Shown: positions 34,556-45,076 of the stretch, piece by piece
Layout of the letters: every line of letters starts with the position of its first letter
Numbering within the stretch: the stretch's first letter is position 1
NCBI GenBank assembly: GCA_025201765.1
Contig: MU623341.1
Span: forward strand, 558,001 to 622,000
DNA: 64,000 bases
Reading direction: 5' to 3'
Source of the DNA: Daldinia sp. FL1419
Taxonomy: Eukaryota; Ascomycota; Sordariomycetes; Xylariales; Hypoxylaceae
Program-made: the position numbers and the translations under genes
Notes under the pieces: model-generated
Database searches by the model: none
Seen by the model: the letters and a program-made list of their open reading frames with translations, nothing else
Told to the model about the DNA's origin: nothing

Positions 34556-35883
34556 CTATTCTTCCTCTTCCTCATCTTGTAGCAATTCGGTTTTCTCTAG
34601 TCCTTTCAACACATCTTCGATCTCGATGGGATCGGTGATGGCCCAGACGCCACCTCCTTTAACTGAGTCCATCCCACGCATGCCAACCTCCTTTCCTACG
34701 AGGTTCCTACCCACTTTCCCAGGCCCGATACCTATCCACCTTCTGACTTTTTGTTCTTGATCCAGATACTTAATACTGTCCCACCACCTGACAGTCTCGA
34801 GGCATTGTCGCGCTAGGAGATCTTTAACGTCCGCAGCGCTTTCGAACGGTCGCGCGCTCACGTTGCTCACGCATTGTAGTCGACCCGGAAATGTAACGAC
34901 ATCTTTATCTTCGCGACCTTTAACTCGGCTCTTCTTTGACAGTAGTTCCCGCATCACAGTAACTGCCGGCCTCATGATCGGACTGTGGAACGGACTATCA
35001 CTATTTAGTCGAACCGCTCTCGGATCATGACCGAGGAATTGTCGGACATGAGCCGTCAGTTCTTTGATCCTTTGTATATTCCCACTTAAAACAATTTGAT
35101 TTTTGCTGTTTATATTTGCGATAAGCACTTGATCGATTGGCTTCATGGAATCGGCGCTTTCACTTCTCGCGCCTGCGCTACGGTATCCCACGAAGTCGTC
35201 TATAGCTTCGATCAGTTGAGTTAGATACTCGGGCTCTGTAACGACAGCCACCATGCCATATTCTCCTCCATAATTAACTTTGGCCTTTTGAGTAGCTTCC
35301 GCCATAGCTCCTGCACGTTCGCGCACCATATATAGAGCGTCTTCGAACTCCAATACACCACCCGCTACTAGAGCTGCGAATTCGCCCAGCGAATGTCCAA
35401 GCGATACGTCTACTCGCTTGGAAATATCGAAACCGAATTCGTTCTCGAGGATGCGGAGGATGAAAATAGAGGTTGCCATAATCGCAGGCTGGGCGCTGGG
35501 TGTTGCCGTTAGTGCTCGGCTTGGGCCGTTTTGTATTATGTGGGATAGCTTGTATCCCATATAGCTATCAATCTCGTCAATTATTTGAGCAGCTCTACTT
35601 GGAAAAGCTTCGATCCAGGGTGTAAGCATTCCGACTTTTTGGACTCCTTGGCCTGCAATGATAGAATATGTTAGCTTAATCATAGAGGTCATCTATCAGG
35701 GTTCTAACCCGGAAAGAAGATGGCAGTCCGCGGTCTTTTTCCTTGTTTTGATGTATAATTTCGATAGCCAATTGTATATATAGGGAGTATAGCCGTATTA
35801 GTGAAGCCGGTAGAGTTGAACTGGCGACATACTATGCTGCCGGCGCGGATGGGCCGGCGCAACGGAGAAGAAAGTACGCTCAT
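34556..35883 (-). CDS. MCT1: Mitochondrial malonyl-CoA:ACP transacylase
   Basis: Exons 35,709-35,883 and 34,556-35,652 encode 423 residues. The 56-bp intron has a GTTAGA donor, a GCTAAC branch site and a GCAG acceptor. It splits the Gly of F-P-G-Q-G-V-Q, a signature that only appears after joining. Mct1 loads malonyl groups onto acyl carrier protein in the separate mitochondrial fatty-acid synthesis pathway that feeds lipoate production. The first 50 residues are Arg/Ser-rich without acids and read as a mitochondrial presequence. The catalytic Ser146 lies in G-H-S-L-G-E, and the catalytic His281 in P-F-H-S-P-I-M. The protein ends in a run of Glu. The start is the first ATG after an in-frame TAA. 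That ATG lies in one arm of a perfect inverted repeat (see regulatory entry). A Met just inside the intron (35,692) is a false start. Confidence 0.92.
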
Positions 35884-35917
35884 CGCCGCAGGCCAGCTAC
35901 GTTTGCGCTGCGGCGAT
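35882..35917 (-). promoter_or_regulatory. Perfect 10-bp hairpin overlapping the MCT1 start codon
   Basis: ATCGCCGCAG (35,882-35,891) and CTGCGGCGAT (35,908-35,917) are exact reverse complements separated by 16 nt. In the MCT1 transcript the upstream arm would lie in the leader. The downstream arm would contain the A and U of the AUG at 35,883-35,881. Seven of the ten pairs are G-C. The position suggests control of start-codon access; that function is inferred. Confidence 0.45.
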
Positions 35918-36587
35918 TAGTTCTCACGGTCATCGAATGCGAATCCTGATATAAGCTGTCGAAGAAAGAAAGCAAACTAAGATTGAGTATAAAGGAGATT
36001 TTCGAACGAAACAACTAAAAAATTAGAAGCTATAAGAGGGAAAGCTCCAATTGATGACTCTAATAAATGGGTTGTTCCAAGAAGGTTGTTGAGGTATTGA
36101 GGTACAAGCACCGGTACAGGTACAGGGTACAGCTACCTACCTCGGCCCTTGTTCGAAAGATGCGAAGCTGCCCGCAATTTGCCAAGGTCTGTTCCCCCCC
36201 ACATTCCATCTTCCCCAGATCTAGGTAGCTCAGTACCTACCTCCTAGGTACACCTACGTAATCTACTGTCCATCCCGAAGATATCCGCCAAACATCAAAT
36301 TCGCCTACTTGACAATAACATTAGTTATGATGCTTTCCTATCGCAGCTAGGTTCTTATTTATTTGGGACTGTAATTAAAATCTGGTCCGACCCAGAAGAA
36401 ATAAAGATTATCGCTCATTAGCAGCTTGACCTGCTTGGTGCCCTGCTGATCCATGCGTGCTGATGTCTCGTGGCTCCTCAGCATGCACACAAGAAAACGC
36501 CGATCATGCAATCGTGCAATTATGCAATACATTCATTAATGGATAATGCCATTCCAAATGTAACCGTCAATATGCCTCGGATACCCT
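35884..36587. other. Intergenic between MCT1 start and AP-3 mu end
   Basis: 0.7 kb holding the MCT1 promoter and leader. GGTACAGG/GGTACC and CCTAGGTA motifs cluster at about 36,100-36,150 and 36,225-36,260. No coding sequence is seen. Confidence 0.5.
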
Positions 36588-38264
36588 CTAACATCTGATT
36601 TCAACTCCCCCCTTGCTGATAGTAAGATACTTTACGCCCTTATACGGCTTTACCCCTTCACCAAGACCTCGACTTTTTCTCGGGTCAATGAGGATGCTTT
36701 CCACCTTAATTCCGCTCGAAAGCCATCCTTTGACAGAGAAACTGACAGACGCAGAGCTCGGCATCAGGATCTTGTTCTGGGCAATTCTTTTTGCGTCCTT
36801 CTCACTATCCGAGCCCCCCTCGCCATTTTTAGGCTTCTCATTTGTGTTGCTTTGATATGGCTCGTCGTAACTATAGTCCTTGCCAAAACCAAAACCATTA
36901 GGATCATTATCTTCTTGGTCTTCCGTTAATGGGCCCTGAACCGAACATCGAAGACCGTAGTAAGATGTTCCGGCGGAGAGTTCCTTTGTTGGTATGTGCC
37001 ACTCTAGTATTCCATCTGCTGGACTAAAACTGGCGTCACCCTTGCTCGGTCGAATATCCGAAAGGTTCCTAACCTCGGAAGGTAACGGCACCGAGACAAT
37101 TAGGTCTTGTAATAACGGCGCGGCCGCCGAGCCTGGGTGCGGGCTTCCGAATCCTCTACCACCTGGGCCACCTCCCCTACTAGACAACCCTGAGGTGGAA
37201 GAGCCGGAAAAGCCGAAACTCTTATTGATATTGAGCCGGACTTCGAAATCTGAACTGGTTGGCCCCAATCCAGTTTTGACCTCAATACTTACCGGAAGCC
37301 TTAAGCTATTCGAGTTCAAACTCCCAGTCTTTCCGTTGGTAAAAGGCAGTAGATCTACTTCATAACCTGCGAGGATGAAACGTCCATCTGGGGGTATGAA
37401 GCTGAGCTCTCCTGGACTCTCCTTCCATTTATTCAATCGCACGCACGGATGGAATACTGGTAGCTCCATGACACTCTGCAGATTATGCTTCCCTGAGGGC
37501 CCAGTAATATTCAGAAGGATATCTGGGACACCAGATACCTTGGACGTAAACGCAATAGTGCCATTCGCATATGCGGCGATCGGTCTACCGGATGGCGCAA
37601 GAGTAACAGATAATGTCTCCACGATATCGGCGTAGAGCTCGTTCGACGTATGTCTCACGTTCGCTCGCCTCCAAGGAAGAGCCGGTGCGGTCTGAGCTAT
37701 GAGGGATGGCGTGCTCGAGGGACTAGGTGATTTACCAGGTAAGTTTATGCTGCCTAATAACTTCCCTAGCAGACCTTCTACTTCGATCACGTCCCTCAAG
37801 GCATTCGGTTCCGTGGTGTTAACTGTGCCGGCATCGCACATTTCCGTAAGAAGTTGAGCAACAACATCGTAATTTGCTTCGATTTTATGTGCTAGGACCG
37901 GCGCGCCTAAGAACTCCTCAAGGGCATCAATTATGCGATGGAGAAACTCTAGTACAAGAAGAGGTTCTATTTCGGAAGAAGATGTAGCTAGGTAAAGTAA
38001 ATTTGCATGCACGAGGCTGAATACAAGGGTCGGGGGGTTGGTATTTGGTAGGTATATTAGATTAGGCCTTGGAGCCGGATGTTCGAGATACAGGGGAAGA
38101 AGGACGGCGGCTGAGAGAGGTCGAGAGGTATAGGTATGGGAGAGGATCGCACGACTAGTTATACGATTATTTGTTAGCTTCTAAAATCCCTCAGGTATAA
38201 GTGATATCGAGTAGACTGACTTATGCTCATCGTAGATGTGCAGCGCCTCTATAACACCGTTCAT
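36588..38264 (-). CDS. APM3: AP-3 adaptor complex subunit mu
   Basis: Exons 38,221-38,264 and 36,588-38,154 encode 536 residues. The 66-bp intron has a GTCAGT donor, a GCTAAC branch site and an ACTAG acceptor, and is phase 2. AP-3 mu recognises tyrosine-type sorting signals and directs cargo from Golgi/endosomes to the vacuole. Exon 1 gives M-N-G-V-I-E-A-L-H-I-Y-D-E-H, the start of the longin domain. Exon 2 continues with H-T-Y-T-S-R-P, the A-L-E-E-F-L-G and K-I-E-A-N-Y-D-V-V-A-Q-L-L stretch, a linker, then W-R-R-A-N-V-R-H-T-S-N-E-L-Y. That last segment opens the mu homology domain. A Gly/Ser-rich loop lies near residues 345-370, and acidic disordered residues near 440-480. An in-frame ATG upstream (38,372) would add 36 residues not seen in the family, so I prefer 38,264, preceded by CACC. 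Confidence 0.93.
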
Positions 38265-38584
38265 GGTGGTTGTGTTGTTATGCACATCATTAAATCTAAA
38301 AGGTACAATTGAGAAGCGCACTTGATTAAAAGAATCCAAGAATCCCAGGTTCCCAGGTGGGTGTGATGCCATTAGAGGAACTAAAGCTAAATTTGTGGAG
38401 ATACTCCGTTAGCTTAAACCATTATCGATAAGAATAATAGTGTGTGGGGTCCCTGTTAGGTATGTACATTCGTCCTTGAACTGGGAAATTTTTCTAAAAC
38501 GGTCAATTTTTCTCGATTCGCCGAACCATCTATCAAGCAAAATATTCTGTTTATTCTCCCCTCCTCGCTGCAATAAATCGAGCA
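38265..38584. promoter_or_regulatory. Divergent promoter shared by APM3 and MPP10
   Basis: Only 320 bp separate the two head-to-head start codons, so both genes must share this regulatory DNA. It is AT-moderate with no clear TATA box. The segment near 38,500-38,515 (TTTTTCTCGATTCG) is pyrimidine-rich before the MPP10 start. Confidence 0.5.
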
Positions 38585-40819
38585 ATGGCGGGGCCTGCTA
38601 GCACTACGTCCTCCATGACCTCCACTTCGCATACTTTAACCCACGCGCCATCCGTAGGATTTCTCTCTTCTTTCGCTGACTCTTCAAAACCATCCAGTGC
38701 CGTAGAGATGCTGGAACTCTTCGAGGCTATCAAATCGGGTAACCGACACAGCTTTCTACAACCACCCTCTGCAATTCCCAATGCCTCGTTGCAGCTTGCA
38801 AAGGCCACGCTCGATGCATATGCTGGACAAATCTGCGACGAGCAACAACAGCGCCTGAGGGAAGAGAGTAAAAAGCGGAAGCGAGCTGAGAATGGGTCGA
38901 ATAAAGATGAAATATTAAAGATCAGGAAGCTTCATGTCGATGGCTTTGAAAGCAGTCAAGTTTGGCAGCAGGCAAGAAGAATCATCACAAGTACGCTACA
39001 GGATTCGAAAAACGTGCTTCAAGAATTAGAAAGTCGGAAAGAAATACGCGTGAACGGCGTTAATGGAGATGCGCATGCTGATGCTATTAAACCGGCCAAG
39101 GACGTCTCCGACGATGATTCGGTTGACTATGAGTCTACTTCAGAGATCGGAGATTCGGAAGGGCTTATAGAAGGCGACGACGAAGATGAGGATCTAGGCG
39201 AAGATCTTGAGGATGGCGCTGAATTGTCAGATGACAATATGGAGGAAGGCCTGGGAGACATTGATGAGGAAGAAGACGAAATTGACGAAGAATCGGAACA
39301 AGCTTCAGAGGAGCTTGTCGAAGATCCCAATGGTCTCAACGACGGTTTCTTTTCTATCGACGAATTCAACAAACAGACCCAATGGTTTGAGGATGCGGAT
39401 GCCCGAGGAGACCCGGACGCCGATCGTGCAAGTGACGATGATGAACTAGACTGGCACGCCGACCCTCGCTCGGCAAAGCCATCTGCCAATGGGAAAAAGC
39501 CCAAGAAGCCTACCGAAGACGATGACGACATGCTTTCTGATATCGAAGACGATGAGGAAGATAGAGGACCTACTTTCGGCAATATGGACCTAGACGCTCC
39601 AGAGGGGGAGAGCGATGGAGAAGACGAAGAAATGGACGGCGAAGATGATTCCAACGCCAATGAAATTTACTACAAAGATTTCTTTGCACCTCCGCAGCGG
39701 AAGGGCGCCAGAAATAGTAAAGCCAAAAAGTTCAAGGAGCCCCGGCCGGCAAAACTAGACGACAATGATGTTAACCGAGCGATGGCGGATGTCCGAAGAG
39801 ATTTATTTGAAGATGAATCGGAGAGAGAAGATTCTGAAGACGCCCTTTCGGACGTTTCTGCGGGAGATCCTAAAGCCAGGAGGTCCGCGCATGAAAGACG
39901 GCAAGCCAAGCTAGCAGAAGAAATCCGGAAACTCGAGGCCGCCAATGTAGCTAAGAGGGAATGGGCGATGTCCGGAGAAGCCAAGGCTGTTGACAGACCG
40001 ATGAACTCTCTATTAGAGAAGGATCTCGACTTCGAGCACGTGGGCAAGCCTGTTCCGGTTATCACGGCTGAAGTGAGCGAGAGTATTGAGGATATGATTA
40101 AACGCCGTATTTTAGCCCAGGAATTTGACGAGGTTATCAAGCGGCGTCCTGATGCCTCTGAGTTCTCGTCCAATACTCGACGTGGACTCGTTGATCTAGA
40201 CGACACCAAGGCTAAGCAGTCACTTGCTGAGATCTACGAAGAGGAGCATGTCAAGAACGCAAATCCAGATTCTTATGTGAGTAAAGCGGACGAGAAGCTT
40301 CAAAAAGAAGAGAAGGAAATCGAGCAGATGTGGAAAGACGTCAGTGCGAGCCTCGACGCTCTTACTAGCTGGCACTACAAGCCTAAGCCCGCCGCACCCT
40401 CACTCACGGTCGTATCAGACGTCGCGACAATCAGTATGGAGGACGCCCAACCCACGACCTCCCAGGGCGTCAGCGGTGGTGATAACACTCTAGCACCGCA
40501 AGAAATTTACAAGGCCGGCAAGGAGACAGCCGAAAAGGGCGAGGTGGTTGCCAAGAGTGGCCTACCTGTTGCCAAGGAAGAAATGAGCCGAGAAGACAAG
40601 ATCAGAAGGCGTAGAAGAGAGAAGGAGAGGATACGGAAAGCCGGCGGACTCGACGATAAGAAACCCAAGAGTGCAAAGGCCCAGGCTCAAAAGCAGACTC
40701 TTGGTGATCTTAAGTTGGGCGGTGTCAAGGTTATCAATAAGAAGGGCGAGATTGTGGATATGGAGGGTAATAAGGCAAAGGCGGCTAAGGCTGCATCGAG
40801 TAGCAGTTTCAAGCTTTGA
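38585..40819 (+). CDS. MPP10: U3 snoRNP protein Mpp10
   Basis: A single uninterrupted frame of 744 residues. Mpp10 is a nucleolar component of the small-subunit processome that, with Imp3 and Imp4, supports 18S rRNA maturation. The N-terminal 130 residues are folded helical sequence. Residues about 175-260 and 300-370 are extremely acidic, typical of the family. Between them comes the conserved F-F-S-I-D-E-F-N-K-Q-T, with N-E-I-Y-Y-K-D-F-F-A-P-P further on. The C-terminal core contains M-N-S-L-L-E-K-D-L-D-F-E-H-V-G-K-P-V-P-V-I-T, A-E-I-Y-E-E-E-H and a Trp-rich D-A-L-T-S-W-H-Y-K-P-K-P segment. It ends in Lys/Ala-rich sequence. The length matches fungal homologues. The start ATG (context AGCA before ATGG) is the first in frame. 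It is head-to-head with APM3. Confidence 0.95.
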   Translation: MAGPASTTSSMTSTSHTLTHAPSVGFLSSFADSSKPSSAVEMLELFEAIKSGNRHSFLQPPSAIPNASLQLAKATLDAYAGQICDEQQQRLREESKKRKRAENGSNKDEILKIRKLHVDGFESSQVWQQARRIITSTLQDSKNVLQELESRKEIRVNGVNGDAHADAIKPAKDVSDDDSVDYESTSEIGDSEGLIEGDDEDEDLGEDLEDGAELSDDNMEEGLGDIDEEEDEIDEESEQASEELVEDPNGLNDGFFSIDEFNKQTQWFEDADARGDPDADRASDDDELDWHADPRSAKPSANGKKPKKPTEDDDDMLSDIEDDEEDRGPTFGNMDLDAPEGESDGEDEEMDGEDDSNANEIYYKDFFAPPQRKGARNSKAKKFKEPRPAKLDDNDVNRAMADVRRDLFEDESEREDSEDALSDVSAGDPKARRSAHERRQAKLAEEIRKLEAANVAKREWAMSGEAKAVDRPMNSLLEKDLDFEHVGKPVPVITAEVSESIEDMIKRRILAQEFDEVIKRRPDASEFSSNTRRGLVDLDDTKAKQSLAEIYEEEHVKNANPDSYVSKADEKLQKEEKEIEQMWKDVSASLDALTSWHYKPKPAAPSLTVVSDVATISMEDAQPTTSQGVSGGDNTLAPQEIYKAGKETAEKGEVVAKSGLPVAKEEMSREDKIRRRRREKERIRKAGGLDDKKPKSAKAQAQKQTLGDLKLGGVKVINKKGEIVDMEGNKAKAAKAASSSSFKL

Positions 40820-41141
40820 TATTAACTTTGCGAATATTAATGAAATTCGGGTTCAACTTGTAATTCTATTTATACTAATATGTATGCTTTCCCATATGCT
40901 CGGGTGTTCGTAGAATGCCGCTACTTGGGAATCTTCCCGGGCTTTACGGCTACGAAGGTATTCTAACCGTTTGCCTCGTAAAGTACACGGGCGTGGGATT
41001 TTGGCGGGGTTCTGCAAAGCGCACGGTCCAATTTTCAACTTCCGCTGCGTTTTTGGCAACTCTTAAAAAAAGATCGTCATTATCACATATTTCTGTTTGA
41101 CTACCTCTCGGCGCGCCAGAGCTGCGTTCTAGTTTTCCGCC
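40820..41141. other. Intergenic between MPP10 and DUF4536 gene
   Basis: About 320 bp, containing the MPP10 3' region and the promoter of the next gene. Nothing distinctive is visible. Confidence 0.4.
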
Positions 41142-41531
41142 ATGAGTAAGGACAAGGTACCGTCTGTCGGTACTCTCGACAAGCCTGAGGATCTCAAAGA
41201 CCTACTAAAACAGGATAGGGGCGAAGACTGTCTCCCGTGTAGACTTGTAGGTCAGTCAGCGCATTTACTACTCTTCCTCTCCATCAGTGCGATGGGTAGA
41301 CGGGCAAGCCGATTCCACAAAAATCTAATATACTAATACGTGGTCACAGGAGGCGGCGCATTCCTCGGTCTAGCAGCTTATAGTTACTACTCCGGACAGC
41401 GAGAGCTCGAGAAAAACCAGGCGCAGATCCTGGCGCGAAAATCGATGTTCGGCATGCGCAGTCGGAGAATCGGGATCGCTGCCACGTCCCTGGGTTTGGC
41501 TTGGTTAGGCGTGTGGAGATTGTTCTTATAG
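41142..41531 (+). CDS. Small DUF4536 mitochondrial membrane protein (DMAC1-like)
   Basis: Exons 41,142-41,250 and 41,350-41,531 encode 96 residues. The 99-bp intron has a GTCAGT donor, an ACTAATAC branch-like site and an ACAG acceptor, and is phase 1. The join gives C-L-P-C-R-L-V-G-G-G-A-F-L-G, the opening of the DUF4536 domain: a Cys-x-x-Cys followed by a membrane helix. Then come Y-S-Y-Y-S-G, a basic loop R-K-S-M-F-G-M-R-S-R-R and a second helix near the C-terminus. Relatives include human DMAC1/TMEM261, an assembly factor for the membrane arm of respiratory complex I, and small yeast proteins of unknown role. Two helices with a CxxC pair fit an inner-membrane protein. The role here is inferred from the family only. 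Confidence 0.82.
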
Positions 41532-44500
41532 GATGTGATGATGGGTTGGAATGCCATGTTATAGTCCGCGGGACATAGAGTATAGGACGAGAGCCACTCC
41601 ATTCTTATACGGTGCGACTTTGCGACAGAGCCGATACTGCGATCCAGTTGGCCACGCCTTCAACTTACGAGAACGGCCGAGCTATGAGCATCCTTAACTC
41701 GACCCGATAGTCTTATGGGAGGGATGGTGTAAATCCCGATATGTTTTTGGACGAGAAAGTCCCGTATGGTGCATAAGATGTCCGTCGGTCATATTAAGAA
41801 ACTTGGGATTATGTTATGGGAACAATTCAACACTAAAGGGCATATCATACCTAGGTTGACTCGTCATTAGAATCTACCTGAGTACCTTAATAGGGCTTAT
41901 TATTCCGAGATATAACAATAATAAAATATTACGTATCATATGTCGTTACGAGTCTACTCCAATACCGAATAAGTACCTCTAATTCAGACTAGTTAATTCT
42001 TTCGAACCATTTTTTTGTTGGGTCCTTACATGTAACAAGTATCCATGCCTCCTGGGAACGCCAATCGTAGTAAAGGTTTCACGTAGTATGCAGATGAAGT
42101 AGATACCCGAGGCCTCGTCGTCGGTCGTTTCAACATAGTTAAGATATCGAGGTTTCTATGCATTTTCCACGTGGGCAGCGAAGTGGCGTTGGCTCATGCC
42201 GCTCCCTACGGTCTTTTTACTTAAAAGCACTCAAATTAGGTGGCTGATGGCTTAAAAAAATTAAAAAAATTTAGGCACCACTATTGGTATGAGATGGATG
42301 AAGGCTGAGTTTTGTAATTATATGAAAACCCAAGAACTGGATCTAGCTTCTTGAATCGTGGGGGTTTCTATAACAGCGCCAACATTAAATAATCAACTAT
42401 TTTATTATACGTCATAATATTAATATTTACCTAGGTACCTACATATAAGTAGTACCTACCTCATGTACATAGGTAGGTACCTGTTTGCGAAAACCGCGTA
42501 GAACCGCGCATGGAATTGCACGTAGGATTCTTCGTCTTATCTAACGCGTCGGGTTAGGGCTCAAAAAAAAAAAAGAAAGAAAGAAAAAAGATTTGAAAGG
42601 GATCAAAGCTCTAGAACTAGTTACTAAACCCCTTTCATGCAATCAATTCAATTCCTCTTTGAGCGCGGTGAGGTCTTTTTTTTTTTTTTTTTTTTCTTTC
42701 GCCTTCCCGATCTGAAGAAGAAAAGGGGAGGGTCCTTAGGCGCGTTTTTCATGGGTCAATAGGAAAAGACCCCACGGAACGTGCTCCATGCAGGTGTACA
42801 TAAAAAAGTGGCTGACCGCCCACTAGGACCCTAAAGCACTAAGGCCCTAAGGGCTAGCTGCATGAACAAAGGTGTCCTTCAGGTCGAGGGGAACCGGCTA
42901 ACGGATAAAATAGTACATAATGCACAAGTTTTATAGATATGTGACAAGGCTTAAGCTACTTTAAAGAGCTTTCTTTTAAATCTTGCATAACATCTTGCGC
43001 GTGCTGGTGATGAGAACATTGTAGGCGTTGTCGTACCTCTCATCCCGTATCACAGTAACGCCGAGATGTTTGGCTTCTAAATGCTTTGTTAGCGTATATT
43101 ACTGGTCAGATGAAACATGCGGCACGAGATGAAAACACGGATGTAGGCACCGTTTGCGATGATATCGTCGGGGGGGTAGGTAGTATTAGCATACTACATA
43201 GGCAAACCAGATAAGCAGGAGTAAAATGGATGATTGGATTATTCGGAGGCTAACCATGATTTGACCATACCAACATATCTTTTATTTTATTTTAGTTAGT
43301 TATTTTACCTTTTTGGCTTGTTTCCGCTTTGTTTATCAAAAAGAAGCGAGCTGCAACACAGACACCAGTACCAAATCCAATTCGACTCCGTTTAATGGAG
43401 ACGAACAAAGCAGGATTGGCTTACCCTTTCCCATTAAATCATCATTCACCTGGCAACCATCTCGCTTTGATGACTTTATACGGTCAACAAACCCTAGAAA
43501 AAATAACTAATTAGACCAAAACTTGTTTGAGACGATGACGAACCATCAGTAGCATAACAAGACAGGACCAAGGGTTACAAAGAAGGAGAAACAGCTAAAA
43601 CAATTGTTATCATGTTCCCCCCGCAGATCTCTCATCAAATGAGAAGAGAAATAATTAATAAATCTCCGAGCTTGTGATACTGGCTAGTGGGCTTCTCCGT
43701 ATTATTCGATCTTCAACGTTTCTTCGATACACATATTCGTCTCCTTATTAATATGCCCACTCTTTTTTTTTCTCGCTTCCCCGATCTCCCTTATCTCCTA
43801 CTTACACATACAATGGACGAGTCTCAACATAACACGTAAAATCGCTTCTTTACGAATTAAATGTGGTGATATGCGGTGGATATTGAATGAGCATTTGCCA
43901 AATGTAGTTAAATATAAGATAGAGATGCGTTTGGTTAGCATAACTGCTAATTAAAAAGAAGTATTGCCATGCGTAAGCTTGTAATACGGTTGACATAGAT
44001 GTGCATTGGTATGAGGATGTAATTATTATTATATATTGATACAAGGACTATGAAATGGGTGGTGATATTCAAATGAGAATTAACTATTAAGGGGTTCTCT
44101 ACGGAGTTGTCATGCCTAATCTACACTAATACCAGGTAGGTACCTAGGTACCTAGGTGGCTAGGACATCCCACTGGCCACTATCGACATGCGGTCGTCTG
44201 ATCTTGCCAAGTGTCTGCCAGCAGTACTACATAGTAGCATCGGTACCTGCCTGTCCGCCACCCGTATGGTTTAATGTTGTTAAAGTGTGCCGAAATGTGG
44301 TACGTATCGCTAATAAAAAGTGGATTAGCATCTCCCTGACAGGCCAACCTTAACAAGCCAACCTTAATAGGGAACATCTAAGACGGCCAACTTGGACGAA
44401 CCACGGGAAGAACCTGTGCCTTCCATATGATGATTGTATTGTACATACTAATTCAGCGTATTGTACCTGCCATCCTACCTTACATACATACTGCCCATCT

Positions 44501-45076
44501 AACGGGTCTAATACCTACCTGGACACTTATTAACCACCTAGGATACTAGGATAGTACCTACATTACCTAGGTAGTAGGTGGTAGCTTTTGGAGGCGACTA
44601 AAAATTTACTTGACCGGTACGGGAAAACGCTGTGGATCAGCCCCGTTCGACCTCTTATTTTCTTTCCCTTAATGAAAACAATCCACCAACCCTTTTCGTG
44701 AACCTAATTCCATTTGATAGTTAGCCACAGTCGGTCAAACCGCAACTGCAATACTAGCCCATCGTATTTTTTCTTTTTCTTTTTTTTCTTCTTCTTTGCA
44801 TCGGCGACATCGTCGTCTACTTACTCGGTCTTTCCTTCTTACATCCCGGAATGCGGTAGCAGTATTGCCGCCCTCAGGTCCTTAGCCGGACTGAGATTTG
44901 ATCGCGAAGTCTCCAGGTTTAGATCTGGGTCGAGTTAGGGGAATTCTACCGGCTTTCGCTTTGGCCGCCTAGAGGTCCCAGCGAATACCATCCGTCGCGA
45001 CTTTCGTTAAACTAGTCGATTGTACTACTATTCCGACCGCTAATTTTCATCACGATACTCGACTGCGTTACTCCTT
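41532..45076. other. Gene-poor interval before POM1
   Basis: 3.5 kb without a supported gene. It contains CCTAGGTACCT-type repeat patches at about 42,428-42,482, 44,135-44,158 and 44,510-44,582. A T-run lies at about 42,678-42,696. Pyrimidine-rich DNA from about 44,765 to 44,800 is probably POM1 leader or promoter. Short frames such as 43,313-43,510 have no family resemblance. Confidence 0.45.

Noticed and set aside
34556..35692. MCT1 starting at the Met codon at 35,692
   Set aside because: That Met lies inside the intron. The conserved F-P-G-Q-G-V-Q motif and the presequence appear only after splicing from the exon that begins at 35,883.
35801..35850. tRNA-like T-arm (GTTCAA-type) with a GCCGGTAG...CTGCCGGC stem
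   Set aside because: The segment is coding: it encodes the Arg-rich mitochondrial presequence of MCT1 in the same frame as the catalytic domain, and the stem does not give a tRNA fold.
38181..38372. AP-3 mu starting at the in-frame ATG at 38,372
   Set aside because: The extra 36 residues do not resemble the family, whose members begin almost exactly at the M-N-G-V-I-E-A-L Met at 38,264.
39127..40209. Long Ser-rich frames on the minus strand
   Set aside because: They are shadows of the acidic and Lys-rich MPP10 coding sequence; Glu/Asp codons read as Ser/Leu codons on the other strand.
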